Part shown: positions 8,868-17,343 of the stretch, piece after piece
Layout: the number at the start of each line of letters is the position of its first letter
Position numbering within the stretch: position 1 is the first letter of the stretch
NCBI RefSeq assembly: GCF_003344045.1
Contig: NZ_QFWX01000002.1
Span: 405,270-469,269 of the forward strand
Direction: 5' to 3'
From: Marinobacter vulgaris
GTDB taxonomy: Bacteria > Pseudomonadota > Gammaproteobacteria > Pseudomonadales > Oleiphilaceae
Length of the DNA: 64,000 nucleotides
The notes under the pieces: generated by a model
The model's database searches: none
Told to the model about the DNA's origin: nothing
What the model saw: the letters and a program-made list of their open reading frames with translations, nothing else
Program-made: the position numbers and the translations under genes

Positions 8868-8897
8868 TTAACATTTCCGTCTAGAGTGTTTTACACT
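8868..8897 (+). promoter_or_regulatory. Candidate sigma-70 promoter of the alanine-zipper lipoprotein gene
   Basis: TTAACA at 8868 and TACACT at 8892 are separated by 18 nt. This would give a leader of about 100 nt before ATG 9007. Confidence 0.4.
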
Positions 8898-9006
8898 GTT
8901 TAACGACGCCGTTAGCTACTAATGCTATCGGCCCCGATTTAACAGAACGTCTGCACCAATGACTTCTGGAACGCAGGAAATAAAACGACCAATAAGGGGA
9001 TTTACA

Positions 9007-9288
9007 ATGCGTAAACTTACGATCGCAGGGCTTGCAGCTGCCGTAGCACTGACCGCAGGTTGTGCCACTTCAGACCAGGGCGCAATGGATGAAGCCAATG
9101 CAACTGCTTCTTCCGCGGAACAGACTGCTGAAAATGCAATGGAAACCGCGAACAGCGCTTCCAGCTCTGCACGCTCCGCTCAGCGTACAGCTGACGAAGC
9201 ACTGGCTGCTGCCAAAGCTGCCCAGAAAGCGGCTGACGAAGCCAACGAGCGCGCCAAGCGCATGCTCGAGCGTGCCAGCCAGAAGTAA
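9007..9288 (+). CDS. Alanine-zipper outer-membrane lipoprotein (Lpp/OprI-like)
   Basis: This 93-residue lipoprotein has lipobox LTAGC (Cys20), and the rest is an alanine-rich heptad coiled coil with repeated ADEA, SAR and AAK units, ending ERAKRMLERASQK. OprI/Lpp proteins trimerise in the outer membrane and may be linked to peptidoglycan through the C-terminal lysine, which is present. ATG 9007 follows AAGGGG; an in-frame ATG at 8959 would put 16 extra residues in front of the signal peptide. A strong terminator follows directly, typical of a highly expressed single gene. Confidence 0.88.
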   Translation: MRKLTIAGLAAAVALTAGCATSDQGAMDEANATASSAEQTAENAMETANSASSSARSAQRTADEALAAAKAAQKAADEANERAKRMLERASQK

Positions 9289-9303
9289 GGCTGCCGCGTA
9301 ATG

Positions 9304-9331
9304 AAAAGGCCGGGATATCCCGGCCTTTTTT
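9304..9331 (+). terminator. Rho-independent terminator after the lipoprotein gene
   Basis: AAAAGGCCGGGATATCCCGGCCTTTTTT is a near-perfect GC hairpin with A/T flanks. It works for both this gene and the convergent slipin operon. Confidence 0.9.
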
Positions 9332-9351
9332 GTGCCTGAAAACCCACTCTG

Positions 9352-10143
9352 TCAGGCGTCCTCATCATTGCCCTTCGGCGCCTTGGGAGAAGGTTTGTTC
9401 ATGAAAGTGGACATCATTTCCATCGGCAGCGGGAACACGATTGTGGAGCTATTGTTGGTGCTCATGTCCGCCAGGGTCTGCATATAGCGTAGCTGCATGG
9501 CTCCGGAGTTGGTCGACATGACTTCCGCCGCCTCCACCAGTTTTTTAGAAGCCTGCAATTCACCCTCGGCATGAATAACCTTGGCGCGGCGCTCACGTTC
9601 CGCCTCAGCCTGTCGTGCTATGGCCCGGATCATGGACTCGTTCAGGTCCACGTGCTTGATCTCGACGTTGGCAACCTTGATGCCCCACTCTTCAGTCTGG
9701 GAATCAATGATCTCCTGAATGTCAGAGTTGAGCTTGTCCCGTTCCGACAGCATCTCATCCAGATCGTGTTTACCCAGCACTGAACGCAACGTGGTCTGTG
9801 CCAGCTGGCTGGTGGCCGAGCCGAAATCTTCCACCCGGATAATCGCCCGCTCGGGATCAACCACCCGGAAATACAGCACCGCGTTCACCCGGACCGTAAC
9901 GTTGTCCTTGGAGATCACGTCCTGGCTGGGGACGTCCAGGGTAATGACACGCAAGTCCACTCTCACGATCTGTTGGATGCCGGGAATGACAATGATCAGG
10001 CCCGGACCTTTCACGCCCTGGAAGCGACCCAGGAAGAACACCACGCCGCGCTCGTATTCCGGCAGGATCTTGATTGCCGATCCGAGAATGAGCAACAACA
10101 CCACGATGGGTGCGATATAGGGAATCAGGTCGGTAATATTCAT
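9352..10143 (-). CDS. Slipin (stomatin/SPFH-domain membrane protein)
   Basis: The 263-residue protein has one N-terminal membrane helix ([15 protein letters not shown]) followed by an SPFH/band-7 domain: [29 protein letters not shown], then [25 protein letters not shown] charged coiled-coil region follows ([27 protein letters not shown]). Slipins form membrane-bound oligomers and usually pair with an NfeD protease, as here: the start codon overlaps the stop codon of nfeD by 4 nt. They may organise membrane microdomains or control membrane proteolysis. RBS AAGGAGG lies just upstream. Confidence 0.9.
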   Translation of the reverse strand: MNITDLIPYIAPIVVLLLILGSAIKILPEYERGVVFFLGRFQGVKGPGLIIVIPGIQQIVRVDLRVITLDVPSQDVISKDNVTVRVNAVLYFRVVDPERAIIRVEDFGSATSQLAQTTLRSVLGKHDLDEMLSERDKLNSDIQEIIDSQTEEWGIKVANVEIKHVDLNESMIRAIARQAEAERERRAKVIHAEGELQASKKLVEAAEVMSTNSGAMQLRYMQTLADMSTNNSSTIVFPLPMEMMSTFMNKPSPKAPKGNDEDA

Positions 10144-11630
10144 AACGCCTCCTTGGTTGGCTCGGGTTCAACATGGACCGTCAACCCATCAATTCTTGTC
10201 ACATGCAGCAGGTCACCCGCTTTGACCGGCGCCTGGCTCACAGCGTTCCAGCGTTCACCGCTCATGCGGACGTGGCCGTTGTACCGGCCATCCTTTTCCT
10301 GGAAGTCTTCCAGGGCTCTCACCCGCTCATGAACGATCTGCTCGCTGCCACTGACCGGATGTTTCCGGCGCAAGCCAATAAAGCGGATGACGGTCCAGAG
10401 CGTGAAGCCGGCGACAACCAGTGCTGTTCCCCCTACGGTGGGCAGGGAAATATCCTGGTGGCTGCCATCCATCAGGATGATGGAGCCCGTCACGAAAGCA
10501 ACGATACCTCCCACCCCCAATATGCCAAAGCTGGGCATGAAGGCCTCACCGACAATAAAGGCAAGCCCCAGCAGGATCAGCGCCAGGCCCGCATAGTTGA
10601 CGGACAGTACCTGGAAGGCAAACAGCGCAAGGACAAGACAGATGGCGCCAATCACACCGGGGAAGCCCGCGCCCGGGTTGGACAGCTCGAAGATGATGCC
10701 GTAAAACCCGATGATCATCAGGAAATAGGCGATGTTCGGATCCGTGATCACCGACAACAGGCGGGTACGCCAATCCGGGTCCGCCCGGGTCAGCTCCATA
10801 TTGGCGGTCGCGAGGGTCCTTTCACCGTCTGCCATCTTCACAGTGCGACCGTCCAGCTGCTCCAGCAGGCTGGTCATGTTGCCGGCCACGACATCTACCA
10901 CATTCTTTTCCAGGGCTTCCGTGGCGCCGAGATTGACCGCTTCCCTCACCGCCTCCTCGGCCCAGTCCGCGTTACGCCCGTGACGCTCTGCCAGTCCGCG
11001 AATATAGCTGACCGCATCCTCGAGAACCTTGCGCTCCATGGCGGAGCCCCCGCGGCGCTTTTCCGGCTCCGCAGAACCATCGCCAGCTTCCTCCCCGGCT
11101 TCCTCTCCTTCACTGCCTTCGGTGCCGTTGGCGGAATCCTCGTCTGAAGTCTCGCCGGGTTCTTCGGAACCGGGCAGCCCGCCCATCTGAACCGGCGTGG
11201 CAGAGCCCAGATGGGTTGCAGGCGCCATGGCCGCCACGTGACTGCCGTAGAGTATATACGTACCAGCGCTGGCGGCACGTGCCCCGGCGGGTGATACCCA
11301 GGTTACCACCGGCACCCGCGAGGCCAGGATCTCCTTGATCATCTCCCGCATGGAGCTCATCAGCCCCCCCGGGGTGTCCATCTGGATAATCAGCAGCCCG
11401 GCGCCTTCAGATTCGGCACGGCGAATGCCGCGCACCACATAGTCCATGGTGGCCGGGCCGATAGCGCCTTCGACGGTGAGTACAAGTCCGGTGGGGGTAT
11501 CGTCTTCCTGCTGGGCAAAAACCGAATGGGTCAGGGAGCCCAGTGACAGTGCCAGGCCCAGCATGAAGAAGGCCAGCCACCAGTGCAGACGACCTTTCGA
11601 GGATGATCTGATGGGTTGGTTCGCGTTCAT
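10140..11630 (-). CDS. nfeD: NfeD-family ClpP-class serine protease, membrane bound
   Basis: The 496-residue protein has a signal peptide and then a ClpP-like domain (about 45-270) with [19 protein letters not shown] and the nucleophile region [22 protein letters not shown]. Several membrane helices follow ([23 protein letters not shown] onward) and a C-terminal OB-fold ending [15 protein letters not shown] very acidic, low-complexity insert (rich in EE, GS and ED, about residues 155-195) interrupts the protease domain before the conserved [12 protein letters not shown]. The family cleaves stomatin C-termini in Pyrococcus. ATG 11630 has GGAGGG upstream. It forms an operon with the slipin gene. 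Confidence 0.88.
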   Translation of the reverse strand: MNANQPIRSSSKGRLHWWLAFFMLGLALSLGSLTHSVFAQQEDDTPTGLVLTVEGAIGPATMDYVVRGIRRAESEGAGLLIIQMDTPGGLMSSMREMIKEILASRVPVVTWVSPAGARAASAGTYILYGSHVAAMAPATHLGSATPVQMGGLPGSEEPGETSDEDSANGTEGSEGEEAGEEAGDGSAEPEKRRGGSAMERKVLEDAVSYIRGLAERHGRNADWAEEAVREAVNLGATEALEKNVVDVVAGNMTSLLEQLDGRTVKMADGERTLATANMELTRADPDWRTRLLSVITDPNIAYFLMIIGFYGIIFELSNPGAGFPGVIGAICLVLALFAFQVLSVNYAGLALILLGLAFIVGEAFMPSFGILGVGGIVAFVTGSIILMDGSHQDISLPTVGGTALVVAGFTLWTVIRFIGLRRKHPVSGSEQIVHERVRALEDFQEKDGRYNGHVRMSGERWNAVSQAPVKAGDLLHVTRIDGLTVHVEPEPTKEAL

Positions 11631-11648
11631 CACTCCCTCCGGATCCGG

Positions 11649-11799
11649 TTACAGGATCAGAACAAACGGCGCACGCTTTACTGTCGCATTAATTTCAGTA
11701 CGAATATAGCCGGGATATAGGTTAGTCACACGTATCGGCGACCGGCTGCCCCTTGCCGAGGCCGGAACTGGCGCCGGTAATCAGTATGGTGCCGGTCAC
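11649..11799 (-). pseudogene. Internally deleted short-chain dehydrogenase/reductase remnant
   Basis: With a good ribosome site (AAGGAGAG), a GTG at 11799 opens a frame reading MTGTILITGASSGLGKG, the Rossmann glycine motif of an SDR. It stops at 11722. In the next frame, immediately continuous with it, the DNA reads SPIRVTNLYPGYIRTEIN then VKRAPFVLIL and stop, which is the C-terminal region of the same SDR subfamily. Some 150-200 residues between the two, including the catalytic YxxxK, are missing and the frames no longer match. This is a deletion pseudogene with both ends still recognisable, lying between the transpeptidase and nfeD. Confidence 0.75.
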
Positions 11800-11829
11800 C
11801 GGCTCTCCTTGCTTGCAGAGGAGATAACG

Positions 11830-12897
11830 TCAGAACCAGAGACGCTGCTCCCGGGTCTCGTCGCCATCGGGGGTGCTTCGCTGCGGTTCCGCACTCTCGT
11901 TCGCAACCCGGGTAACCTGTTCGCCAATCATCCGCGGTAATCCGTCAGCCTGATCAACCGCAAGCTCAATGGCCATACGTTGAACCTCCACGCCAGGCAC
12001 CTTTTCGCGAAACTCTTCCACGGCTACCGCAACTTCCTGCCAGAGTTCCTCCCTGTCCTGCTTGCTGTACTCTTCTTCCGGGCGATGGACTTCCAGCCAG
12101 ACTTCCTTGCCTTTCATGCCGATCTTTACCGGCTCTTTGATCACCCGCACCGGTGTGCCCTTGCTGACCTCATAAACGAAGCGGGATATGTCCTCGTTAT
12201 ACATGCGAAAGCAGCCATGACTGACCTGCATGCCAACGCCAAACTGCTTGTTAGTGCCGTGAATCAGGTAACCTTTCTCACTCAGCATCAAGGCATGGCT
12301 GCCCAGCGGGTTATCCGGGCCAGGAGGAATCATCCGCGGCAGATAGCCTCCATCCGCCTCATATTCGGCACGGATGCTCGCGGGCGGATACCAGGCCGGC
12401 GACTCCAGCGGCATTGTCACTTCTGCGTCTGTCAGTGGCGAGGGATTGTCTTCCGTGCCCACACCCACCGGATACACCTGAACACCGCTCCCGGTGAAAT
12501 AATACAACCGGTATTCCGCCAGGTTGATGACAATGCCCTCGCGTTTTACATCGGGCAGCACGTAATGCCGTGGCACCGTAATCCGCGTGCCCTCGCCGGG
12601 CAGCCATGGATCGACCCCGGGATTGGCTTTTACCAGCTCCAGGTAGCCGAGGCTGTCGCGATTGCCGATGGCTGCGAAGGTATCTTCATAGCGGGTCGAG
12701 ATAACCGACAGCTCGCCCGCAAGATCACCCTCAATGGCAAACGTGGGCACGCGGGGTTTATCGGAAGATTCGTCTTCCGGCTGCGCGGCACTGAGCTTGT
12801 CACCGGTTGCCTGTGGTTCGGTTGCCGCCTGCAGCGGCACGGCCAGCATCAGCGCCAGCCAGGAGACAAGAAAAACGGTGAGCTGTTTACGATGCAT
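11830..12897 (-). CDS. L,D-transpeptidase (ErfK/YbiS/YcfS/YnhG type), exported
   Basis: The 355-residue protein starts at ATG 12897, where a clear signal peptide (KQLTVFLVSWLALMLAVPLQA) begins; an upstream in-frame extension has no such feature. A short LysM-like region (SVISTRYEDTFAAIG through GTRITVPRHYVLP) precedes the YkuD domain. That domain has HALMLSEKGYLIHGTN and the catalytic VSHGCFRMYNEDISRF (SHGC nucleophile). E. coli homologues attach Braun lipoprotein to peptidoglycan or make 3-3 crosslinks. Together with the gene at 8192 it makes two such enzymes within 5 kb, on either side of an Lpp-like lipoprotein gene. Confidence 0.9.
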   Translation of the reverse strand: MHRKQLTVFLVSWLALMLAVPLQAATEPQATGDKLSAAQPEDESSDKPRVPTFAIEGDLAGELSVISTRYEDTFAAIGNRDSLGYLELVKANPGVDPWLPGEGTRITVPRHYVLPDVKREGIVINLAEYRLYYFTGSGVQVYPVGVGTEDNPSPLTDAEVTMPLESPAWYPPASIRAEYEADGGYLPRMIPPGPDNPLGSHALMLSEKGYLIHGTNKQFGVGMQVSHGCFRMYNEDISRFVYEVSKGTPVRVIKEPVKIGMKGKEVWLEVHRPEEEYSKQDREELWQEVAVAVEEFREKVPGVEVQRMAIELAVDQADGLPRMIGEQVTRVANESAEPQRSTPDGDETREQRLWF

Positions 12898-12944
12898 AAG
12901 TTTCAAATCCGGTATCCGGCACTTCAGATTAGTCATATGCCGGC

Positions 12945-13514
12945 TTACACCGACATCAGGGCGGTCCACAGGGTAACAGCCGCCAGAATCAGGAACAGGA
13001 TGCTTGCCCCGATCCGGGCCATCGCCAGTGGAAGACGGTCCATCAGCCATTTACCAGCCATGATAACCGGTATATTGGCCAAAAGCATACCGACGGTGGT
13101 TCCCACGATGACCCAGAAGGTTTCGCTATAGCGGGCCGCCAGAACCACTGTCGCTATCTGGGTTTTGTCACCGATTTCCGCCAGGAAGAACATGACGGTT
13201 GTCGCCATGAACGCCCCCATACCCAGGAAAGCGGCATCGTCGCTGTCATCCTTGTCCGGAATCAGCAACCACAGGGCAATGGCCAAGAAACTGACGGCAA
13301 GAATCCAGGGCAACCACGCCTCCGGTATCCACTCCGCTATCCAGGCGCCCAACAGGGCCGACAGGGCATGATTCAGTATTGTGGCAACGAAGATGCCCAG
13401 GATGATGGACAGGCGGCTGGCGTAGCGGGCAACGAGAAACAGGGAGAGTAACTGGGTTTTGTCACCGATTTCCGCAATGGCGACCGCAACTGTTGATGCG
13501 AGAAAAGCGTCCAT
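12945..13514 (-). CDS. mneA: TMEM165/GDT1-family manganese exporter (MneA-like)
   Basis: The 189-residue membrane protein has two copies of the family cation motif (AEIGDKTQLLSL and AEIGDKTQIATV), each in a three-helix repeat. ATG 13514 is preferred because GGAG lies 6 nt before it and MDAFLASTVAVAIAEIGDKTQ matches the usual family start; ATG 13535 is an alternative without a good ribosome site. Bacterial members export Mn2+. The leader carries the yybP-ykoY manganese riboswitch, which strongly supports that role. The acidic loop DKDDSDD lies between the repeats. Confidence 0.88.
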   Translation of the reverse strand: MDAFLASTVAVAIAEIGDKTQLLSLFLVARYASRLSIILGIFVATILNHALSALLGAWIAEWIPEAWLPWILAVSFLAIALWLLIPDKDDSDDAAFLGMGAFMATTVMFFLAEIGDKTQIATVVLAARYSETFWVIVGTTVGMLLANIPVIMAGKWLMDRLPLAMARIGASILFLILAAVTLWTALMSV

Positions 13515-13578
13515 GAAAAGCTCCAGGGCGGACATCCAGACATGAGACAGTCCACCGTCCGCCCTATGGAGGTGAAGC

Positions 13579-13710
13579 TGCCTCAGGTCTTGCCAGTTTC
13601 ACCGCTGCCCGGGTGAAACATGATAGCCATGGAGATTGGGCTCCAAGCATGTTGACTATCATCCGCGCCGTGGAAACGCTACGACACGGAGGCTACTCCC
13701 CTGAAGAGTG
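13579..13710 (-). promoter_or_regulatory. yybP-ykoY manganese riboswitch
   Basis: Reading the minus strand, the leader of the GDT1 gene contains the aptamer hallmarks in order. These are GGGGAGTAGCC at about 13701-13691, GTCAACATGCTTGG at about 13656-13643, and GGCAAGACCTGAGGC at 13594-13580 closing the structure. The element binds Mn2+ and usually turns on efflux genes. About 65 nt separate it from the chosen start. I see no clear T-rich terminator, so control may be at translation. Confidence 0.85.
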
Positions 13711-13744
13711 CGAAAATGTTAATCAATTGCGGCGGTAATGACAA

Positions 13745-15136
13745 CTATACCTTCATTTTCCATACCGGAATCGCCGCCACCGCCACGAAAACCGCCACCA
13801 GCCACCAGGCTGAATGAAAAGCGTCGATCGTGGGTATGCCGCCACTGTGGTCGCCAAACTCAATGGTCAGCGCCACAATATTCACGCCAAAGGCGCCGCC
13901 AAGCTGACGGGTAAAGTTGATGGTGCTGGAACCGGCACCGAGCTGTTCCGGCGCCAGCGGGTTCAGGGCACCGGTGGACAGCGCCGGTAGCATGAAGCCG
14001 ATACCGATACGCCCCAGAACCGTCCACAGGGCCAGCCAGCCAAAGGCCAGTTCCAGGTCAGACAGGGCAAACAGTACTGCCGAGATGGCGAACAGGACAA
14101 TGCCGAAAATGACCAGTTTACGGGCGCTCAACCGGTCCGCCAGCCGGCCAGCGAGGGGAAAGGTCATACCCAGGACAATGCCCGCCGGCAACATCAGCAG
14201 ACCTGCCTCGGTTGCGGAAAAGCCGAGGGACGTCTGGACAAACAGTGGCACCAGGTAGGTGGAACCAAACAGCGCAAGCCCCAGTGCCATGGCCCCCAGG
14301 TTGGCATAGACAAACGAGGGTTTGCGAAGCAGGTTGATGTTCACCAGCGGGTGACGGGCGCGCCGCTCGCGGACCACAAAGAGCACAAGGAAGAGCAGGG
14401 CGACAAGACCCTCGATAACAATCCGCTCCTCCTGCCCGGCTATTCGCTGCAGACGATTCAGCGTATCCAGAGACAATCCGATGGTCATGCCGAGCAATAC
14501 CAGGCCGGGCAGATCGAACCGGTAAGGCTCAGGACGGGATACCGGCAGGGGCAGGAAGCGCCACGCCATCAATACGCCGATCAGGGTTACCGGCACGGGC
14601 GCGAACATCACATAACGCCAACTCAGTTCGTCCACCAGAAAACCACCCAGGACCGGCCCCAGGGCAGGCGCGAGAATGACGCCCATGCCGTAGATTCCCA
14701 TGGCCTGGCCACGACGGTTACGGGGGAAAATCCGGAATACCAGATACATCCCCATGGGCTGCATCAGGCCGGCCATGGCGCCCTGCCCGATACGGGCGGC
14801 GATCAGCTGTTCCGGTGAGGTGGCAAAGCCGCCCAGAATGGATATCAGGGTGAAGAGAAACATCGCCGTAGCCAGGGTCTTGCGCACACCGAAATGATCC
14901 AGCAGCCACGAAGAGGCCAGCATGGTGGTGGTCATGGCCGCGATGAAGCCCGTGGCCAGCCAGTGAACCTGGCCCTGGCGGATGCCGAATTCCAGCATGA
15001 TGTCGTGGAGTGCGACGTTGACAACTGTAGCGCTGAGTACCGTGGCCATGGTGCCCAGTACCACCGTCGCCAACGCCAGCCAGCGCCAGCGTTCACCGTA
15101 CCGGGCTTTCAGCCCCTCAACCGTATTATCACTCAG
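13745..15136 (-). CDS. MFS transporter, DHA2 (EmrB/QacA) family, probable CTG start
   Basis: The 463-residue protein has about 12-14 membrane helices. The first begins at WRWLALATVVLGTMATVLSATVVNVALHDI, and motif A-like LLDHFGVRKTLATAM and the DHA2 motif PALGPVLGGFLVDELSWRYVMF follow. No ATG or GTG occurs in frame before helix 1. A CTG at 15136 gives LSDNTVEGLKARYGERWRW and has GGAGGG 8 nt upstream, whereas a TTG at 15073 would cut into the first helix. The preceding MarR gene, 30 nt upstream in the same direction, makes this a regulator-pump operon for drug or organic-acid efflux. Confidence 0.85.
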   Translation of the reverse strand: MSDNTVEGLKARYGERWRWLALATVVLGTMATVLSATVVNVALHDIMLEFGIRQGQVHWLATGFIAAMTTTMLASSWLLDHFGVRKTLATAMFLFTLISILGGFATSPEQLIAARIGQGAMAGLMQPMGMYLVFRIFPRNRRGQAMGIYGMGVILAPALGPVLGGFLVDELSWRYVMFAPVPVTLIGVLMAWRFLPLPVSRPEPYRFDLPGLVLLGMTIGLSLDTLNRLQRIAGQEERIVIEGLVALLFLVLFVVRERRARHPLVNINLLRKPSFVYANLGAMALGLALFGSTYLVPLFVQTSLGFSATEAGLLMLPAGIVLGMTFPLAGRLADRLSARKLVIFGIVLFAISAVLFALSDLELAFGWLALWTVLGRIGIGFMLPALSTGALNPLAPEQLGAGSSTINFTRQLGGAFGVNIVALTIEFGDHSGGIPTIDAFHSAWWLVAVFVAVAAIPVWKMKV

Positions 15137-15166
15137 ACCAACAACCCTCCAACCGGGTGCACACGG

Positions 15167-15592
15167 TTATTTCTGGCGTTCGGCGTTCTCCATGATCTTG
15201 TGAAAGACCTTCACGGCGCTCTCGATTTCCTCATCACTGACGCCTTCCAGCATTTCCTCACGCAGCTTCGCGGCCCGGGCCGTCAGCACATTCATGAATT
15301 CAGTGCCATCCGGTGTCAGGTGGAGGCGCCGGGCACGGCGGTCGTTCGGGCAGGGGCGGCGCTCGATCAGGCCCTGCTGCTCCAGGCTGTCGAGCAGTCG
15401 CACCAGTGTCGGGTTTTCAATCGCCATCAGGCGGGCGAGTTCGCGCTGGGTCAAACCTTCGCCGCCTTTTTGCAGATAGACCATGGTGGTCCAGCGGGCC
15501 TGGGTCACACCCAGATCTTTAAGGCGCTCGTCCAGCAACTTGCGCCAGCGCCGGGTTACCCTGGCTACGGCAAAGGGAAACTGATCTCTCAT
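15167..15592 (-). CDS. MarR-family transcriptional regulator
   Basis: The 141-residue winged-helix protein includes LKDLGVTQARWTTMVYLQ, then the recognition region LTQRELARLMAIENPTLVRLLDSLEQQGLIERR and the wing DRRARRLHLTPDG. The layout is SlyA/HorR-like. ATG 15592 follows GGAG at 9 nt; a longer in-frame start at 15646 lacks a ribosome site. It precedes the DHA2 pump gene in one operon and probably controls it together with itself. The ligand is unknown. Confidence 0.88.
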   Translation of the reverse strand: MRDQFPFAVARVTRRWRKLLDERLKDLGVTQARWTTMVYLQKGGEGLTQRELARLMAIENPTLVRLLDSLEQQGLIERRPCPNDRRARRLHLTPDGTEFMNVLTARAAKLREEMLEGVSDEEIESAVKVFHKIMENAERQK

Positions 15593-15755
15593 GGTCTGCA
15601 ACTCCAGTAAAGGATATCGACGGCTTACGGTTGTAACGGATACCACTGTTTAACATCGTTGTGATGAATAGTGTTACCAATAGTAAGCTAACCATTAAAA
15701 TAAAAACAGATGCGCAAGACGAACAAAATCGGGGAAAACCGAGAGCCCGCGATGA

Positions 15756-17039
15756 TCAGCCTGTGTGGCGCTGCTCTTCCTGCATTTCCACTACTTCCGG
15801 AGACTCCTGGAACTCCTCGTTCCGCGGATCCATTTCCGTCAGTACAACAGAGGATTCCGGCATGGCAGGAATAAAGTGCTCCTGATCCGCCACCGGCACA
15901 TCATCGGTATGGCTAATCCGATAACTGGTAATCACCGCCAGCACCGCCAGGAACCCGGCATTGCCGAAAAACAGCCCCTGGGGACCCAGCACATTTACCA
16001 ACTGCGCCATTACCACAGGCCCGACAACACTGCCTACGCCATAGCTCAGCAACAAAGTGGCACTGGCGGAGACAATGCGGTTGCTTTCCATCCGATCATT
16101 GGTAATGGCCACTGCTATCGGGTAAAGCGTGGCGGACAAGCCCGTAAAAAGTCCGACCATCAGGGTCAATAGCCACATCCGCTCGGCACCGAAGACACCA
16201 ACGGTCACCGCCGACAGACCTGCCATCACGGCAACCCAGAACATCACCCGGCGACGATCAAAGCGATCACAAACCAGCCCCAGGGGCCATGCCAGAATCA
16301 TCGCTGCAACGATGGCGCTGGCCATGAAAGTGGACACCCGGCTGACCTCCAGGCCAACCAGCGTGGCGTATACCGGGCCCAGCGCATAGAAGGAACCGAT
16401 CATCACACCACAGACAAGCGCCCCGGACACCCCGGTAAACGACTCCCTGGCAAGCGTGAAGAATGACAGGCGCCCATGCTGCTCGATCACCGGCGCATCC
16501 ATCCGTGTCAGTGACAATGGCACCAGGGCCAGGGTCAGTAGCACAGCAGCCAGCGAGAATGGAATGAATGAGGAAGGCTCGCCGACATTGATCAGCAACT
16601 GACCACCGGCTGCGGACAGGTAGAAAACAATCTGGTAGATGGCAAACAACGCGCCACGGTTGGCATTGGTGGCGCGGCTGCTGAACCAGCTTTCGATAAC
16701 CACCAGGACGCCGGCCACACTGAAACCGGAAAGCGCGCGCAGCAGTGCCCAGAAAAGTTCTGACACAGCCATGGGATACAGCAGCGCACACACCGCTGCC
16801 ATGGCCGCAAACACCGCAAACGCCCGAATATGCCCGACGCGTCCGATGATGTGGTGCACGTAGAGCGTACCCAGGACGAAGCCAATGGAATAGCACACCA
16901 GGATCCAGCCGATAATATCAGGTGAAACCGCTTCAATACTCAGGCGGACACCCAGCAGCGTCATTAAAAAAGCGTTGCCACTGACCAACAGGACTATACT
17001 GAGGATAAGCGCTGACAGTGAGGTGACCATGCGGGTCAT
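15756..17039 (-). CDS. MFS transporter (YcaD-like)
   Basis: The 427-residue protein has 12 membrane helices. Features include FVLGTLYVHHIIGRVGHIRAFAVFAA in the first half, IESWFSSRATNANRGALFAIYQIVFYLSAAGGQ in helices 4-5, and CDRFDRRRVMFW before the second-half helices. The IESW...RG segment is typical of YcaD/TCR-type MFS proteins. A 40-residue acidic C-terminal tail is present (PRNEEFQESPEVVEMQEEQ). GGAG lies 7 nt before the ATG. The substrate is unknown; it has its own promoter region, divergent from the WYL gene. Confidence 0.82.
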   Translation of the reverse strand: MTRMVTSLSALILSIVLLVSGNAFLMTLLGVRLSIEAVSPDIIGWILVCYSIGFVLGTLYVHHIIGRVGHIRAFAVFAAMAAVCALLYPMAVSELFWALLRALSGFSVAGVLVVIESWFSSRATNANRGALFAIYQIVFYLSAAGGQLLINVGEPSSFIPFSLAAVLLTLALVPLSLTRMDAPVIEQHGRLSFFTLARESFTGVSGALVCGVMIGSFYALGPVYATLVGLEVSRVSTFMASAIVAAMILAWPLGLVCDRFDRRRVMFWVAVMAGLSAVTVGVFGAERMWLLTLMVGLFTGLSATLYPIAVAITNDRMESNRIVSASATLLLSYGVGSVVGPVVMAQLVNVLGPQGLFFGNAGFLAVLAVITSYRISHTDDVPVADQEHFIPAMPESSVVLTEMDPRNEEFQESPEVVEMQEEQRHTG

Positions 17040-17261
17040 CAGACGGGCTCCGGCGAATGTGAAAAAGGTGGTTACAGGTGTGCAGAAAATAGCAGCAACG
17101 CCGGAACATTGCCGAACCGTGAATTAAAGCAGGGCTGTGACAATCACGCCACTAGGCATTTGCCGAAACCTGAAATACCACTTGCAACGCTTCAGTTACC
17201 GGATTTAACATTATTTTACATTAAGGTGACGTAACACACGCAGGCGAGCTGAAGGGTTAAC
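17040..17261. other. Divergent intergenic region between the YcaD-like and WYL genes
   Basis: This AT-richer stretch includes a GGATTTAACATTATTTTACA segment and no gene I can support. It must hold the promoters of both flanking genes, but I could not pick boxes with confidence. Confidence 0.4.
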
Positions 17262-17333
17262 ATGAAGTCGTTTATTTTGCTGCCTATTTTAACCCGCGAG
17301 TCTCTCAACTCATGCAATCCACGCCAACCATGA
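17262..17333 (+). CDS. Putative 23-codon upstream ORF before the WYL gene
   Basis: An ATG with GAAGGG just upstream opens MKSFILLPILTRESLNSCN and ends at a TGA that overlaps the ATG of a second, 5-codon ORF. That second ORF (MSAWL) in turn ends at a TGA overlapping the start of the WYL gene. The WYL start has no ribosome site of its own, so this chain could deliver ribosomes by coupling. It may also be chance. Confidence 0.35.
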   Translation: MKSFILLPILTRESLNSCNPRQP

Positions 17334-17343
17334 GCGCCTGGTT

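Noticed and set aside
11980..13131. 383-codon open frame opposite the second L,D-transpeptidase
   Set aside because: It overlaps two clear genes on the other strand and has no recognisable motif.
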